A stretch of DNA of 64,000 nucleotides, taken from NCBI GenBank assembly GCA_947492175.1, contig CANLMQ010000026.1:1-64000 (forward strand). The letters are read 5' to 3'. A model generated the notes under the pieces. That model did no database searches, had not been told where the DNA came from, and saw nothing but the letters and a program-made list of their open reading frames with translations. A program made the position numbers and the translations under genes. How positions within the stretch are numbered: position 1 is the stretch's first letter; each line of letters begins with the position of its first letter. Source of the DNA: an uncultured Draconibacterium sp. Its GTDB lineage: Bacteria > Bacteroidota > Bacteroidia > Bacteroidales > Prolixibacteraceae. Shown in pieces: positions 37,142-45,865 of the stretch.

Positions 37142-37993
37142 ATGGAAGCATTATCATTTAACGACTTAAAAAATAAAGTCTGTGTAATTACTGGAGGAGC
37201 AGGTGTTTTGGGTAGTGCCATGGTTAAAGCCATAGCTTCGGTTGGAACCAAAATCGCCATTGCTGACATCAATAAAGAAGTAGCCGATAAAGTTGCCGCA
37301 GAAATTGCTGCAGAATACGGTGCTCAGGTAATAGGAATTGAAGCCAATGTTTTGGACAAAGCATCGTTGGAAAAAGCAAAAGCTGAGATAAACGAAAAAC
37401 TGGGAAATATTGATATTCTGATTAACGGTGCCGGAGGAAATAGTCCGCAAGCCACTACAAAAGTGGAAGTTATGACTGTAGAAAACATAGAAAATCCGGA
37501 AGATTCTTTCTACGGATTGGAAATGGAAGGTTTCGATAAGGTTTTTGCTCTTAATTTTAAAGGCACTTTGTTACCAACCATGGTTTTTACAAAAGACATG
37601 CTTAAAAACCGGAAAGGTGTTGTTTTGAATATTTCGTCGATGAATTCGTACAAACCTTTAACAAAAATTCCGGCCTATTCTGCCGCCAAGGCTTCCATCA
37701 ATAATTTTACAGAATGGCTTTCTGTTCATCTGGCAAAAGTTGGAATTCGTGTAAATGCAATTGCTCCCGGATTTTTTATTACCAATCAAAACCGTTTTTT
37801 GGTTACCGATGAAAAAACCGGTAATTACTCGCCTCGCGGACAAAAAATTGTTGACAATACACCCATGGGCAAATTTGGAGAACCCGAAGATTTACAAGGA
37901 GCTACCCTGTTCCTGATTTCTGATGTTTCGAACTTTATTACCGGAATTGTTATTCCTGTTGACGGCGGATACAGTGCATTTGGGGGGGTATAA
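37142..37993 (+). CDS. uxuB: SDR-type D-mannonate oxidoreductase (fructuronate reductase)
   Basis: The 283-residue classical SDR has the NAD(P) loop TGGAGVLG (17-24), the NGAGGN segment (95-100), catalytic Ser around 165-166, Tyr179 and Lys183 (YSAAK), and the late GIVIPVDGGYSAFGGV end. An insertion with TVENIENPEDSFYGLEMEGFD after the NGAGG motif is typical of the SDR family called D-mannonate oxidoreductase (B. subtilis UxuB type). Those enzymes interconvert D-fructuronate and D-mannonate. It is five bases after the LacI gene, and no mannonate dehydratase is next to it. The substrate is inferred from family and context. Confidence 0.8.
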   Translation: MEALSFNDLKNKVCVITGGAGVLGSAMVKAIASVGTKIAIADINKEVADKVAAEIAAEYGAQVIGIEANVLDKASLEKAKAEINEKLGNIDILINGAGGNSPQATTKVEVMTVENIENPEDSFYGLEMEGFDKVFALNFKGTLLPTMVFTKDMLKNRKGVVLNISSMNSYKPLTKIPAYSAAKASINNFTEWLSVHLAKVGIRVNAIAPGFFITNQNRFLVTDEKTGNYSPRGQKIVDNTPMGKFGEPEDLQGATLFLISDVSNFITGIVIPVDGGYSAFGGV

Positions 37994-38280
37994 TTTAATT
38001 GTGTAAAATTATAATAATCACCCTGTTTCAGATTAGAAAAATTACAAAAACCAGAAAATTAACAGTTAACGCTTTTTAAGTCTATTACCATTGATGCCAA
38101 CCGAAAGCGGATCGGAGCAAAACTAAGTTTTACCAGATTACGTAATATCCGACAAAGCAGCTTTGACAATGTAAAAATTAACAGAAAGTTTTCACAAAAC
38201 TGATTTTTCTGAAGAAACAGGAAAAAAATAACAACTCTTGCGATGTTCCGTTCAATGCAAGCTAAAAAAACAATAAAAAT

Positions 38281-39360
38281 ATGAATATAGAACTGAAACA
38301 AAACTGCAAATATGCAATGCTGGTTCCAACCAGTATGGGGACCAGAATCACGCCTGATAACGGACAACCTGTACATTCAAGCGATAAATTTACCTTGTAT
38401 GCCACCAGTGCTGAAACCAATGTTGCCAGTATTTCTTCGTACCTGGGGTTACCCGTAAAAGTATTAACCACATTTGTAAAAGGAAGTCCGATTGCGCAGT
38501 TCATAAAAAGTAATTTAAAAGCACGCCACATGGATTATGAAGGGCCTGAAGTAGAGCAAGGCGATCCATGGGGATACCGACACCAGATTAATATAGCCGA
38601 CAGTGGTTATGGTTCACGGGGTCCGCGTGTTTTTAATGATCGTGCCGGCGAAGTTGGCCGGACTTTGAATTCAAAAGATTTCGATCTGGAACGTATTTTT
38701 GGAGAAGATGGTGTTCAAATCGTACATCTTTCAGGATTAATTGCGGCTCTTTCGCCCGAAACAACACAATTCTGTCTGGAAGTTGCCCGGGCTGCAAAAA
38801 AACATGGGTCACGTATTTCATTCGACTTAAATCACAGAGCCTCTTTCTGGAAAGGCCGCGAAGATCAGCTGCGCAAAGATTTTACAGAAATAGCCTCAGT
38901 ATCCGATATTCTGATCGGGAATGAAGAAGATTTCCAACTCTGTTTCGGAATTGAAGGACCGGAAGCAGGCGGAGAAGGTATAAAAGCAAAAATCGACGGA
39001 TTTAAAGGATTAATCAACCGTGTAAAAGAAACATTTCCAAATGCATCGGTTTTTGCCACTACCCTACGCGAAGTAATAAGTGTAAACGAACATTTATGGG
39101 GAGCAATTATGTTGGAAGGAGAAAACTGGCATGTAGTTGAACCTCGCAAAATAAACGTTCTTGATCGTATTGGTGGCGGCGACGGCTTTGTTGGTGGAAT
39201 GCTTTACGGAATTCTGAAAAACTGGGATGCTGAAAAATGGCCGCAGTTTGGCTGGGCAACCGGAGCAATGGCAACCACCTTTTTAACCGACTATGCACAG
39301 CCCGCCGACGAAGAACAGGTTTGGAGCATTTGGGGTGGAAACGCTCGCGTAAAAAGATAA
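38281..39360 (+). CDS. PfkB-family sugar-acid kinase, divergent from KDG kinase
   Basis: The 359-residue kinase has the PfkB C-terminal signature with catalytic Asp301 (DRIGGGDGFVGG) and the FDLNHRASFW strand. The C-terminal half resembles Bacteroidetes 2-keto-3-deoxygluconate kinases, with the GNEEDFQLCFG segment and STLRE-like region (TTLREV). The substrate-side loop near residues 43-49 reads SAETNVA where KDG kinases have GGEANVA, and the N terminus is unlike KDG kinase. The substrate has therefore probably shifted, perhaps to gluconate or mannonate, given the downstream Gnd. A 287-base gap precedes it, so it may have its own promoter. The kinase fold is certain and the substrate is inference. 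Confidence 0.8.
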   Translation: MNIELKQNCKYAMLVPTSMGTRITPDNGQPVHSSDKFTLYATSAETNVASISSYLGLPVKVLTTFVKGSPIAQFIKSNLKARHMDYEGPEVEQGDPWGYRHQINIADSGYGSRGPRVFNDRAGEVGRTLNSKDFDLERIFGEDGVQIVHLSGLIAALSPETTQFCLEVARAAKKHGSRISFDLNHRASFWKGREDQLRKDFTEIASVSDILIGNEEDFQLCFGIEGPEAGGEGIKAKIDGFKGLINRVKETFPNASVFATTLREVISVNEHLWGAIMLEGENWHVVEPRKINVLDRIGGGDGFVGGMLYGILKNWDAEKWPQFGWATGAMATTFLTDYAQPADEEQVWSIWGGNARVKR

Positions 39361-39368
39361 CTTGGCTT

Positions 39369-39390
39369 ACCCCAGACCTGAGTCTGGGGT
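39369..39390. repeat. intercistronic palindrome
   Basis: The perfect 9-bp arms ACCCCAGAC and GTCTGGGGT flank the loop CTGA between the kinase and LarA-like genes. No T-tract follows. It may be a REP-like element or an mRNA-stabilising hairpin. Confidence 0.6.
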
Positions 39391-39443
39391 TTCTAACAAA
39401 TTATTTTATGAAATGGGTTTAGCCCTTAAAATTAAATCATACA

Positions 39444-40730
39444 ATGTTATATTACGAAATAGGTTCAACAGAAACAGCTCTTTCGGGTGAAGATCTAAAA
39501 CATGGATTATTTACAGCCCTAAATAAAATTGGCGAAAGAAAGAAAGTTCTTGCCATACCACCCGATTACACGCGCCTTCCCTCACGCGCCGGAGAATTGA
39601 CTGAATTTGCATGGGAGTTTTACAAAGAGAAGCTAACCGATGTACTTCCTGCACTTGGAACTCATTCTCCTATGACCATGGAGCAAATCAGCCACATGTT
39701 TGGAAAAATGCCTACCGATTTGATTCGAGAACACGACTGGCGAAATGATGTAATCACTCTGGGAACAGTTCCTGCTGAATTTGTAAAAGAAGTTTCGGAA
39801 GGAGCCTGCGATTATACCTGGCCGGCGCAGGTTAATAAACTGCTGGTAGAAGGGAATTTCGATCTTATTCTTTCTATAGGACAGGTTGTACCGCACGAAG
39901 TAGTAGGAATGGCCAATTACAACAAAAATGTTTTTGTAGGCACAGGAGGTTCCGAGGGTATTAATAAAAGCCATTACATTGGTGCTGCTTATGGAATGGA
40001 AAAAATGATGGGGCGCGCCGATACACCGGTTCGTAGGGTATTTAACTACGCCTCCGAAAACTTTTCGAATCATTTACCCATTGTTTATGTACAAACCGTG
40101 GTTGGTCTAAATAAACAAGGGAAATTACAAACATACGGTTTGTTTATTGGCGATGATTTTGAGGTTTTCGATAAAGCAGCAAAACTATCGCTACAGGTTA
40201 ATTTTGAAATGGTTGAAAAACCGATTAAAAAAGCTGTTGTTTGGCTCGATCCTACCGAATTTAAAAGTACCTGGCTGGGGAACAAAAGTATTTACCGTAC
40301 GCGAATGGCTTTAGCCGATGGCGGCGAACTTATTGTTCTGGCTCCTGCGTTAAAGGAATTCGGAGAAGACAAACAGATCGATAAATTAATTCGTAAATAC
40401 GGCTATTTCGGAACACCACACACCTTAAAACTGGTGAAAGAAAATGAAGATCTCCAAAACAATCTTGGAGCTGCTGCCCACCTGATTCATGGTTCTTCAG
40501 AAGGTCGTTTCAACATTACGTATTGCCCGGGTAAAGAAAAAGAAAACCTAACGCAACAGGAAATTGAAAGTGTAGGATTTAATTATGCCGATTTTGATGA
40601 AATGACAGCAAAATACAATCCTGATAAACTAAAAGACGGGTTTAATATTATGCCTGATGGAGAAGAGGTTTTTTATATTTCAAATCCGGCTATCGGACTC
40701 TGGGCTTTTAAAGACCGGTTTGAGTATTAA
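39444..40730 (+). CDS. LarA-like nickel-dependent hydroxyacid racemase/epimerase (DUF2088)
   Basis: The 428-residue protein belongs to the LarA superfamily, which uses a nickel-pincer nucleotide to racemise or epimerise alpha-hydroxyacids by hydride transfer. All key LarA positions are present with the same spacing: DYTR (41-44), His74 in GTHSPMT, His151 in PHEVVG, Lys161 ten residues later (the cofactor-bearing Lys), and His177 a further 16 on (the nickel ligand). Superfamily members include a D-gluconate 2-epimerase, as I recall the literature. Here it lies 83 bases after the kinase gene in the sugar-acid cluster, which fits D-mannonate/D-gluconate epimerisation. The cofactor genes larB, larC and larE are not in the window. 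Confidence 0.88.
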   Translation: MLYYEIGSTETALSGEDLKHGLFTALNKIGERKKVLAIPPDYTRLPSRAGELTEFAWEFYKEKLTDVLPALGTHSPMTMEQISHMFGKMPTDLIREHDWRNDVITLGTVPAEFVKEVSEGACDYTWPAQVNKLLVEGNFDLILSIGQVVPHEVVGMANYNKNVFVGTGGSEGINKSHYIGAAYGMEKMMGRADTPVRRVFNYASENFSNHLPIVYVQTVVGLNKQGKLQTYGLFIGDDFEVFDKAAKLSLQVNFEMVEKPIKKAVVWLDPTEFKSTWLGNKSIYRTRMALADGGELIVLAPALKEFGEDKQIDKLIRKYGYFGTPHTLKLVKENEDLQNNLGAAAHLIHGSSEGRFNITYCPGKEKENLTQQEIESVGFNYADFDEMTAKYNPDKLKDGFNIMPDGEEVFYISNPAIGLWAFKDRFEY

Positions 40731-40785
40731 AAAGGTGGTAGGTTACAGTCACAATTGTAAGAAATACTAAAACTATTTTAATCCT

Positions 40786-41781
40786 ATGAAAACAATGGAT
40801 ACCATTAACTGGGGAATAATTGGAGTTGGTAATGTAACCGAAGTAAAAAGCGGTCCTGCTTTCTATAAAATCAGTAACTCGAATGTAGTTGCAGTCATGC
40901 GACGCAATGCAGAAAAAGCCGCCGATTATGCCAAACGACACGATATTCCCAATTGGTATTCAAATGCTTCTGAGTTAATAAACGATCCGAAAGTAGATGC
41001 TGTTTACATAGCCACACCACCCAATTCTCATGCCCATTATGCCATTGAAACCATGAAGGCCGGGAAGCCGGTTTATGTTGAAAAACCCATGGCAAGGTCG
41101 CATTCCGAGTGTTTGGAGATGCTCAAAATATCGCAAGAAACCGGTATGCCTTTGTGGGTAGCCTATTACCGGCGAACATTACCTGCATTTTTAAAAGCAA
41201 AGGAATTGGTTGAATCAGGCATAATCGGGAAACCACTGATGGTACACATTAAGTTGTACAAACAGGCAACCGAAAGAGATCAAACACCCGAAGAAATGAG
41301 CTGGCATGTTTTTCCTGAAATTTCCGGCGCGGGTCACTTTTTTGACCTTGCTTCGCATCAGCTGGATTACCTCGACTTTGTTTTTGGGAAAGTTGTAGAT
41401 GTTAAGGGAAATGCATCCAATATAGCAGGGCTGTATCCGGCTGAGGATACCGTTTCCGGAACATGGAAACACGAATCCGGTGTTATTGGAACGGGCAGCT
41501 GGTGTTTTGTTGTAGATAAAAATTCCACAGAGGATTCCATTGAAATAATTGGAGAAAAAGGCGAAATTTGCCTTCCATGTTTTTCTCCCGGGAATTTGAA
41601 GCTTAAAACAACCGATGGTACAAAAGAAATGGAATTTGAAAAGCCTCAACATGTCTCCCAGATTCTTGTTCAGCAAGTAGTTGACGAATTACGGGGGATT
41701 GGAAAGTGTGTGAGTACCGGAGAATCAGCTGCAAGAACGAGTTGGGTACTGGATGAAATGGTAAAGGATTATTACAGTTAA
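40786..41781 (+). CDS. Gfo/Idh/MocA-family oxidoreductase
   Basis: The 331-residue NAD(P)-dependent oxidoreductase has an N-terminal Rossmann domain with GIIGVGNVTE (about 10-19), the VEKPMA motif (about 96-101) with the conserved Lys of the family, and a C-terminal alpha/beta substrate domain that includes GGHFFDLASHQLDYLDF-like residues (GAGHFFDLASHQ). The family acts on sugars, inositols and sugar acids, and the exact substrate cannot be read from sequence. Its place, 55 bases after the LarA-like gene and 30 before pdxB, argues for a step in the same pathway. An ATG three codons further in could also be the start. Confidence 0.85.
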   Translation: MKTMDTINWGIIGVGNVTEVKSGPAFYKISNSNVVAVMRRNAEKAADYAKRHDIPNWYSNASELINDPKVDAVYIATPPNSHAHYAIETMKAGKPVYVEKPMARSHSECLEMLKISQETGMPLWVAYYRRTLPAFLKAKELVESGIIGKPLMVHIKLYKQATERDQTPEEMSWHVFPEISGAGHFFDLASHQLDYLDFVFGKVVDVKGNASNIAGLYPAEDTVSGTWKHESGVIGTGSWCFVVDKNSTEDSIEIIGEKGEICLPCFSPGNLKLKTTDGTKEMEFEKPQHVSQILVQQVVDELRGIGKCVSTGESAARTSWVLDEMVKDYYS

Positions 41782-41811
41782 CCACAATAGATACAATAGA
41801 GTACAATTGAA

Positions 41812-42936
41812 ATGAAAATAATTATTGATAACAAAATACCTTACATTAAAGGAGCATTGGAGCCATTTGCCGAAGTAATTTACCTCCCAGGCAGCGCCAC
41901 TACAAAAGAAGTTGTAAAAGATGCCGATGCATTAATTACACGTACACGAACCATTTGTAACAGCAGTCTGCTGGCTGGTTCCAATGTTAAGTTTATCGCA
42001 ACGGCTACAATCGGTTTCGACCACATTGATACCGATTATTGCAAAGCAGCCGGAATTAAATGGATCAATGCCCCCGGCTGCAATGCTGAAAGTGTAAATC
42101 AGTACATTGCCTCTGCCCTGTTTTCATGGTCGATGCGAAAACGTAAAGATTTGGCGGGCCTGACAATTGGTATAGTAGGTGTAGGAAATGTTGGATCAAA
42201 AGTGGCCAAAACCTGTGAAATTCTGGGAATGAATGTTTTGTTGAACGACCCTCCGCGCGAAAGAAAGGAAGGCTCCGAAAAATTTGTTTCCCTAAAAACC
42301 ATTCAACAGGAAGCGGATATAATTACATTTCATGTACCATTGAATATGTCGGGCAACGATGCAACTTTTCATCTGGCAGATGAAGATTTTCTTCAAAATC
42401 TGAATAAAAAGCCATTGATAATTAATTCTTGCCGCGGCGAAGTAGTTGATACAGAATCGATCTACAATGCCATTGAAGCTAACGATGTTGATGGTTTTAT
42501 TGTAGACTGTTGGGAAGACGAACCGGAAATTAACCTTGACCTGTTGAATCAAACAGAATTTGGTACTCCTCATATTGCCGGCTATTCAAAAGACGGGAAA
42601 GCCAACGGTACAAAAATGAGCATTCAGGCTGTAAGTCGCTTTTTTAATCTTGGAATTGATAACTGGGAACCATCAAATATTGAGCTCCCCCAAAATACGC
42701 TCATTGAGATTGATGGCAATCAAAGACGAGAATATTCAATTCTTGCCGAAGCAGTACTCTCAACATATGACATTGAAAACGACGACGAAGCATTAAAAGA
42801 TACACCACACCTGTTTGAAAAACTAAGAGGTGATTATCCTGTTCGAAGAGAATTTGGCACCTACACCATAAAAGCAAAAAACGTTGAAACCGGGACTTTA
42901 GAAAAGTTAAAAGCACTTGGATTTAAATTACAATAA
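41812..42936 (+). CDS. pdxB: erythronate-4-phosphate dehydrogenase PdxB
   Basis: The 374-residue protein matches PdxB along its length: the N-terminal KIIIDNKIPY, the ATIGFDHIDTDYCKAAGI region, the NAD loop GIVGVGNVGSKVA (about 119-131), NSCRGEVVDT with the substrate Arg, GTPHIAGYSKDGKA, and the PdxB-specific C-terminal dimerisation domain (about 285-374). PdxB oxidises 4-phosphoerythronate in pyridoxal phosphate synthesis. Its place between an Idh-like enzyme and gnd is odd for vitamin synthesis, and a 2-hydroxyacid dehydrogenase acting on a sugar acid is an alternative. The following gnd starts 17 bases after the stop. Confidence 0.88.
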   Translation: MKIIIDNKIPYIKGALEPFAEVIYLPGSATTKEVVKDADALITRTRTICNSSLLAGSNVKFIATATIGFDHIDTDYCKAAGIKWINAPGCNAESVNQYIASALFSWSMRKRKDLAGLTIGIVGVGNVGSKVAKTCEILGMNVLLNDPPRERKEGSEKFVSLKTIQQEADIITFHVPLNMSGNDATFHLADEDFLQNLNKKPLIINSCRGEVVDTESIYNAIEANDVDGFIVDCWEDEPEINLDLLNQTEFGTPHIAGYSKDGKANGTKMSIQAVSRFFNLGIDNWEPSNIELPQNTLIEIDGNQRREYSILAEAVLSTYDIENDDEALKDTPHLFEKLRGDYPVRREFGTYTIKAKNVETGTLEKLKALGFKLQ

Positions 42937-42953
42937 ATAACAAATAGTATAGA

Positions 42954-44408
42954 ATGAAGAAATTAGCAGACATTGGATTAATCGGGTTAGCCGTAATGGG
43001 CGAAAACCTTGTATTAAACATGGAGAGTAAAGGTTTTACTGTAGCCGTGTTCAATCGTACAGTAGAAAAAGTTGATAACTTTATCAATGGTCGGGGTGCA
43101 GGTAAAAACTTTATCGGAGCACATTCCATCGAAGAACTTTGTGCTTCATTAGAACGTCCACGCAAAGTAATGATGCTGGTTAAAGCCGGTTCTCCTGTAG
43201 ATGATTTTATCGATATGGTAATTCCTCACCTCGAGCCGGGAGATATTATTATCGACGGAGGAAACTCTCATTTCCCGGATACAATTCGCAGAACTAAATA
43301 TGTTGAAAGCAAGGGTTTGTTGTACATCGGAACGGGTGTTTCGGGAGGAGAAGAAGGTGCCTTACTTGGGCCATCAATCATGCCGGGAGGATCGGCAGAA
43401 GCATGGCCTGCTGTAAAAGAGATTTTTCAGGCAGTTTCGGCAAAAGTTGAAGACGGTTCGCCTTGTTGTGAGTGGGTTGGAACTGACGGTGCCGGACACT
43501 TTGTTAAGATGGTTCACAACGGAATTGAGTATGGCGACATGCAAATTATTACCGAGGCTTACCAGTTAATGAAGGAATTACTGGGAATGAGCAACGACGA
43601 AATGCACCAGGTTTTCAAAAAATGGAACGAAGGAATTCTGGATAGCTACCTGATTGAAATTACACGCGATATTTTAGGCTATAAAGACGAAAACGGCGAA
43701 GAAACAGTTGAAATGATCCTCGACACTGCCGGACAAAAAGGAACCGGTAAATGGACAGGTATTTCAGCTCTCGATCTTGGCATTCCGCTAACATTGATTG
43801 GAGAGTCGGTTTTTGCCCGTTGTTTATCAGCACAAAAAGATTTACGTGTTGAGGCAGCCAAAGTAATTAACGGACCAAAGCCAGAATTTACTGGCGACAA
43901 ACAACAGTTTATCGATGATATTGAAAGCGCGTTGCTTGGAGCAAAAATTATTTCATATGCACAAGGCTACAATCTAATGATGGAAGCTGCGAAAGAGCAC
44001 AACTGGGATTTAAATTATGGCGATATCGCATTAATGTGGCGTGGTGGCTGTATTATTCGTTCGGTATTTTTAGGCGATATCAAAAAGGCTTTCGATAAAA
44101 ATCCTGAATTACCAAACCTCCTGCTCGATCCGTTCTTCAAAGAAAAAGTGGAAGAAGCCCAGGCTGGCTGGAGAAGAGTTTGTGCCACAGCACTGGCAAA
44201 CGGAGTACCAGTACCTGCACTAACCTCGGCTCTTTGCTATTTCGATGGTTTCCGCAGCGAGCGTTTGCCTGCTAATTTATTGCAAGCGCAACGCGACTAT
44301 TTTGGTGCACACACTTACGAAAGAATCGATAAACCACGTGGTGAGTTTTTCCACACCAACTGGACCGGTCGTGGTGGAGATACTGCTTCGTCTACCTACA
44401 ATGTATAA
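42954..44408 (+). CDS. gnd: 6-phosphogluconate dehydrogenase, decarboxylating
   Basis: Gnd converts 6-phosphogluconate to ribulose 5-phosphate, CO2 and NAD(P)H. The 484-residue protein has the Rossmann loop GLIGLAVMGENLVLN (about 8-22), the substrate motif GHFVKMVHNGIEYGDMQ with the catalytic Lys near 184, the helical dimer domain, and the C-terminal tail HTNW then a GGDTASSTYNV end. Length and motifs match the long enteric/eukaryotic type. It closes the sugar-acid cluster without zwf or pgl nearby, which suggests 6-phosphogluconate arrives from gluconate phosphorylation rather than glucose 6-phosphate oxidation. A bidirectional terminator follows. Confidence 0.95.
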   Translation: MKKLADIGLIGLAVMGENLVLNMESKGFTVAVFNRTVEKVDNFINGRGAGKNFIGAHSIEELCASLERPRKVMMLVKAGSPVDDFIDMVIPHLEPGDIIIDGGNSHFPDTIRRTKYVESKGLLYIGTGVSGGEEGALLGPSIMPGGSAEAWPAVKEIFQAVSAKVEDGSPCCEWVGTDGAGHFVKMVHNGIEYGDMQIITEAYQLMKELLGMSNDEMHQVFKKWNEGILDSYLIEITRDILGYKDENGEETVEMILDTAGQKGTGKWTGISALDLGIPLTLIGESVFARCLSAQKDLRVEAAKVINGPKPEFTGDKQQFIDDIESALLGAKIISYAQGYNLMMEAAKEHNWDLNYGDIALMWRGGCIIRSVFLGDIKKAFDKNPELPNLLLDPFFKEKVEEAQAGWRRVCATALANGVPVPALTSALCYFDGFRSERLPANLLQAQRDYFGAHTYERIDKPRGEFFHTNWTGRGGDTASSTYNV

Positions 44409-44466
44409 TATTGACTTTAGATATTTCATTGCCTGATTAAAGATCATGCGATGATTAATAACAATA

Positions 44467-44502
44467 AAACCCGTTCTGTTAGTTTTATAAACAGAACGGG
44501 TT
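44467..44502. terminator. bidirectional terminator
   Basis: The perfect 14-bp arms AAACCCGTTCTGTT and AACAGAACGGGTTT lie between gnd and the convergent alcohol dehydrogenase gene. Confidence 0.85.
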
Positions 44503-44535
44503 TATTTGTAATTTATCGCAATTCTGGAAACGTGC

Positions 44536-45573
44536 TTACAAATTGATCATTGCTTTTATTGCTCCGTCTTTATACGCTTCTACAATATCAAAAGCAACTC
44601 CTGTTTCTTCCAAAGAAAAATTGTGGGTTACCATTTTTTCCACATCAATTTTACCGGTAACGACCAAATCGATAGCTTCTTCAACACAATGGTTTTGCCG
44701 GCGAACATTAATGATGGTTAACTCTTTTCTGCGCACCTGATCCATATCGAAAATATATTGCGCATCCGGAGGTATTCCTACTAATACCAATTTACCGCCC
44801 GGCTTTAGAATTTTTATCGCATTTGTTACAGCTTCCTGTTTACCACTGGCTTCAAATACAACATCGAGTAACAGTTCTTCCTCTTTTATAATCTTTGCCT
44901 CCACATTTTCCGTTTCAGGATTGATCAGATATTTTGCTCCAATCTCTTTGGCCTTTTCCAGCCTGTAGTCCAAAGGTTCAATTATTCCAATATTTGTAAT
45001 TCCATCGGCCAAAAGTTTCATTAAAATACTTAAACCAATAGGTCCTGATCCGAAAATACCAACCGAAGAACCAGCATTCTCAAGCCGGGCTAATTTTACA
45101 GTATAAACACCAATAGATAAAGGTTCGATTAAAGCTGCCTGTGCCGGGTTTAATTTGCCACTTACCGGAAAACAGGTAAAATCGGGCATAATAATATAAT
45201 CAGCCAAGCAACCATCCAATTGGCCTGGACAGCCCAGAAATTTATTATTCCGGCAAGTATGTGGCCGTCCGGCCAAACACTGTTCGCATGTTCCGCAATG
45301 TACCGCAGGATCCACCACAACAAGATCACCAACTTTTACATTGGTAACACTTACTCCTGTTTCTTCAATAATCCCGGAGCATTCATGCCCAACCGGAAAA
45401 GGATACTTTACCACCTGACTGCCAATCTTTCCTTCGGCATAATAGTGAATATCCGATCCACAAACCCCAATGGTGCTGAGTTTTATTTTTACTTCATTCT
45501 GATTCTTAATTTCCGGGATTGCAGAATCCACCAATTCCATTTCCCGAATACCGGTAAGTACAACTTTTCTCAT
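44536..45573 (-). CDS. zinc-dependent alcohol/polyol dehydrogenase (sorbitol dehydrogenase-like)
   Basis: The 345-residue medium-chain dehydrogenase has a catalytic zinc site (Cys38, His63, Glu64 in GHECSG) and a complete structural zinc site (Cys93, 96, 99, 107 in CGTCEQCLAGRPHTC). The Rossmann loop is GIFGSGPIGLS. The CGSDIHYYAEGKIG segment is typical of L-iditol/sorbitol/xylitol dehydrogenases. It faces the sugar-acid cluster and may feed polyol oxidation or make an alcohol product, though co-regulation is inference. A TAATTTTG box at 45593-45600 on the minus strand lies 20 bases upstream, and a palindrome at 45658-45671 could be an operator. Confidence 0.9.
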   Translation of the reverse strand: MRKVVLTGIREMELVDSAIPEIKNQNEVKIKLSTIGVCGSDIHYYAEGKIGSQVVKYPFPVGHECSGIIEETGVSVTNVKVGDLVVVDPAVHCGTCEQCLAGRPHTCRNNKFLGCPGQLDGCLADYIIMPDFTCFPVSGKLNPAQAALIEPLSIGVYTVKLARLENAGSSVGIFGSGPIGLSILMKLLADGITNIGIIEPLDYRLEKAKEIGAKYLINPETENVEAKIIKEEELLLDVVFEASGKQEAVTNAIKILKPGGKLVLVGIPPDAQYIFDMDQVRRKELTIINVRRQNHCVEEAIDLVVTGKIDVEKMVTHNFSLEETGVAFDIVEAYKDGAIKAMINL

Positions 45574-45592
45574 TTCTTTTTATCTAATCTTT

Positions 45593-45600
45593 CAAAATTA
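45593..45600 (-). promoter_or_regulatory. candidate -7 box of the alcohol dehydrogenase gene (TAATTTTG)
   Basis: This is an exact TAnnTTTG match on the minus strand 20 bases before the start codon. No TTTG is found at the expected -33 distance. Confidence 0.35.
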
Positions 45601-45657
45601 TACTTTTTCAAGTAATTATTGTGCTGAACTGTCCTGCAAACCATTACTACAATTATC

Positions 45658-45671
45658 ATGACATTTGTCAT
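45658..45671. promoter_or_regulatory. candidate operator palindrome
   Basis: ATGACA and TGTCAT flank two T, giving a 14-bp palindrome about 85-98 bases upstream of the alcohol dehydrogenase start. It is a possible activator or repressor site; no family can be assigned. Confidence 0.35.
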
Positions 45672-45865
45672 AATATTTACTTTACTTTAGATTTGAACGT
45701 TTTAGTAACATATTCAAAATAACATAGAAATATTTTATAACACATCTACCTATTTGACTCTCCTCTATTACAAGAACTTAACATTGAAAAAACTCGTTTT
45801 TTTAACAAATATTAATTAATTTTTAAAAATGATTAACATTTAAAACGATTTTATGTTATCTTAGC

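Noticed and set aside
38059..38376. Minus-strand frame in the SDR-kinase gap, considered as a gene remnant
   Set aside because: Most of it overlaps the kinase start and the rest matches nothing I recognise; no second copy or transposase motif.
42954..44408. Considering gnd and pdxB as ordinary housekeeping genes unrelated to the cluster
   Set aside because: Not fully excluded, but the gaps of 17-30 bases and shared direction with the Idh-like and LarA-like genes argue for one transcript.
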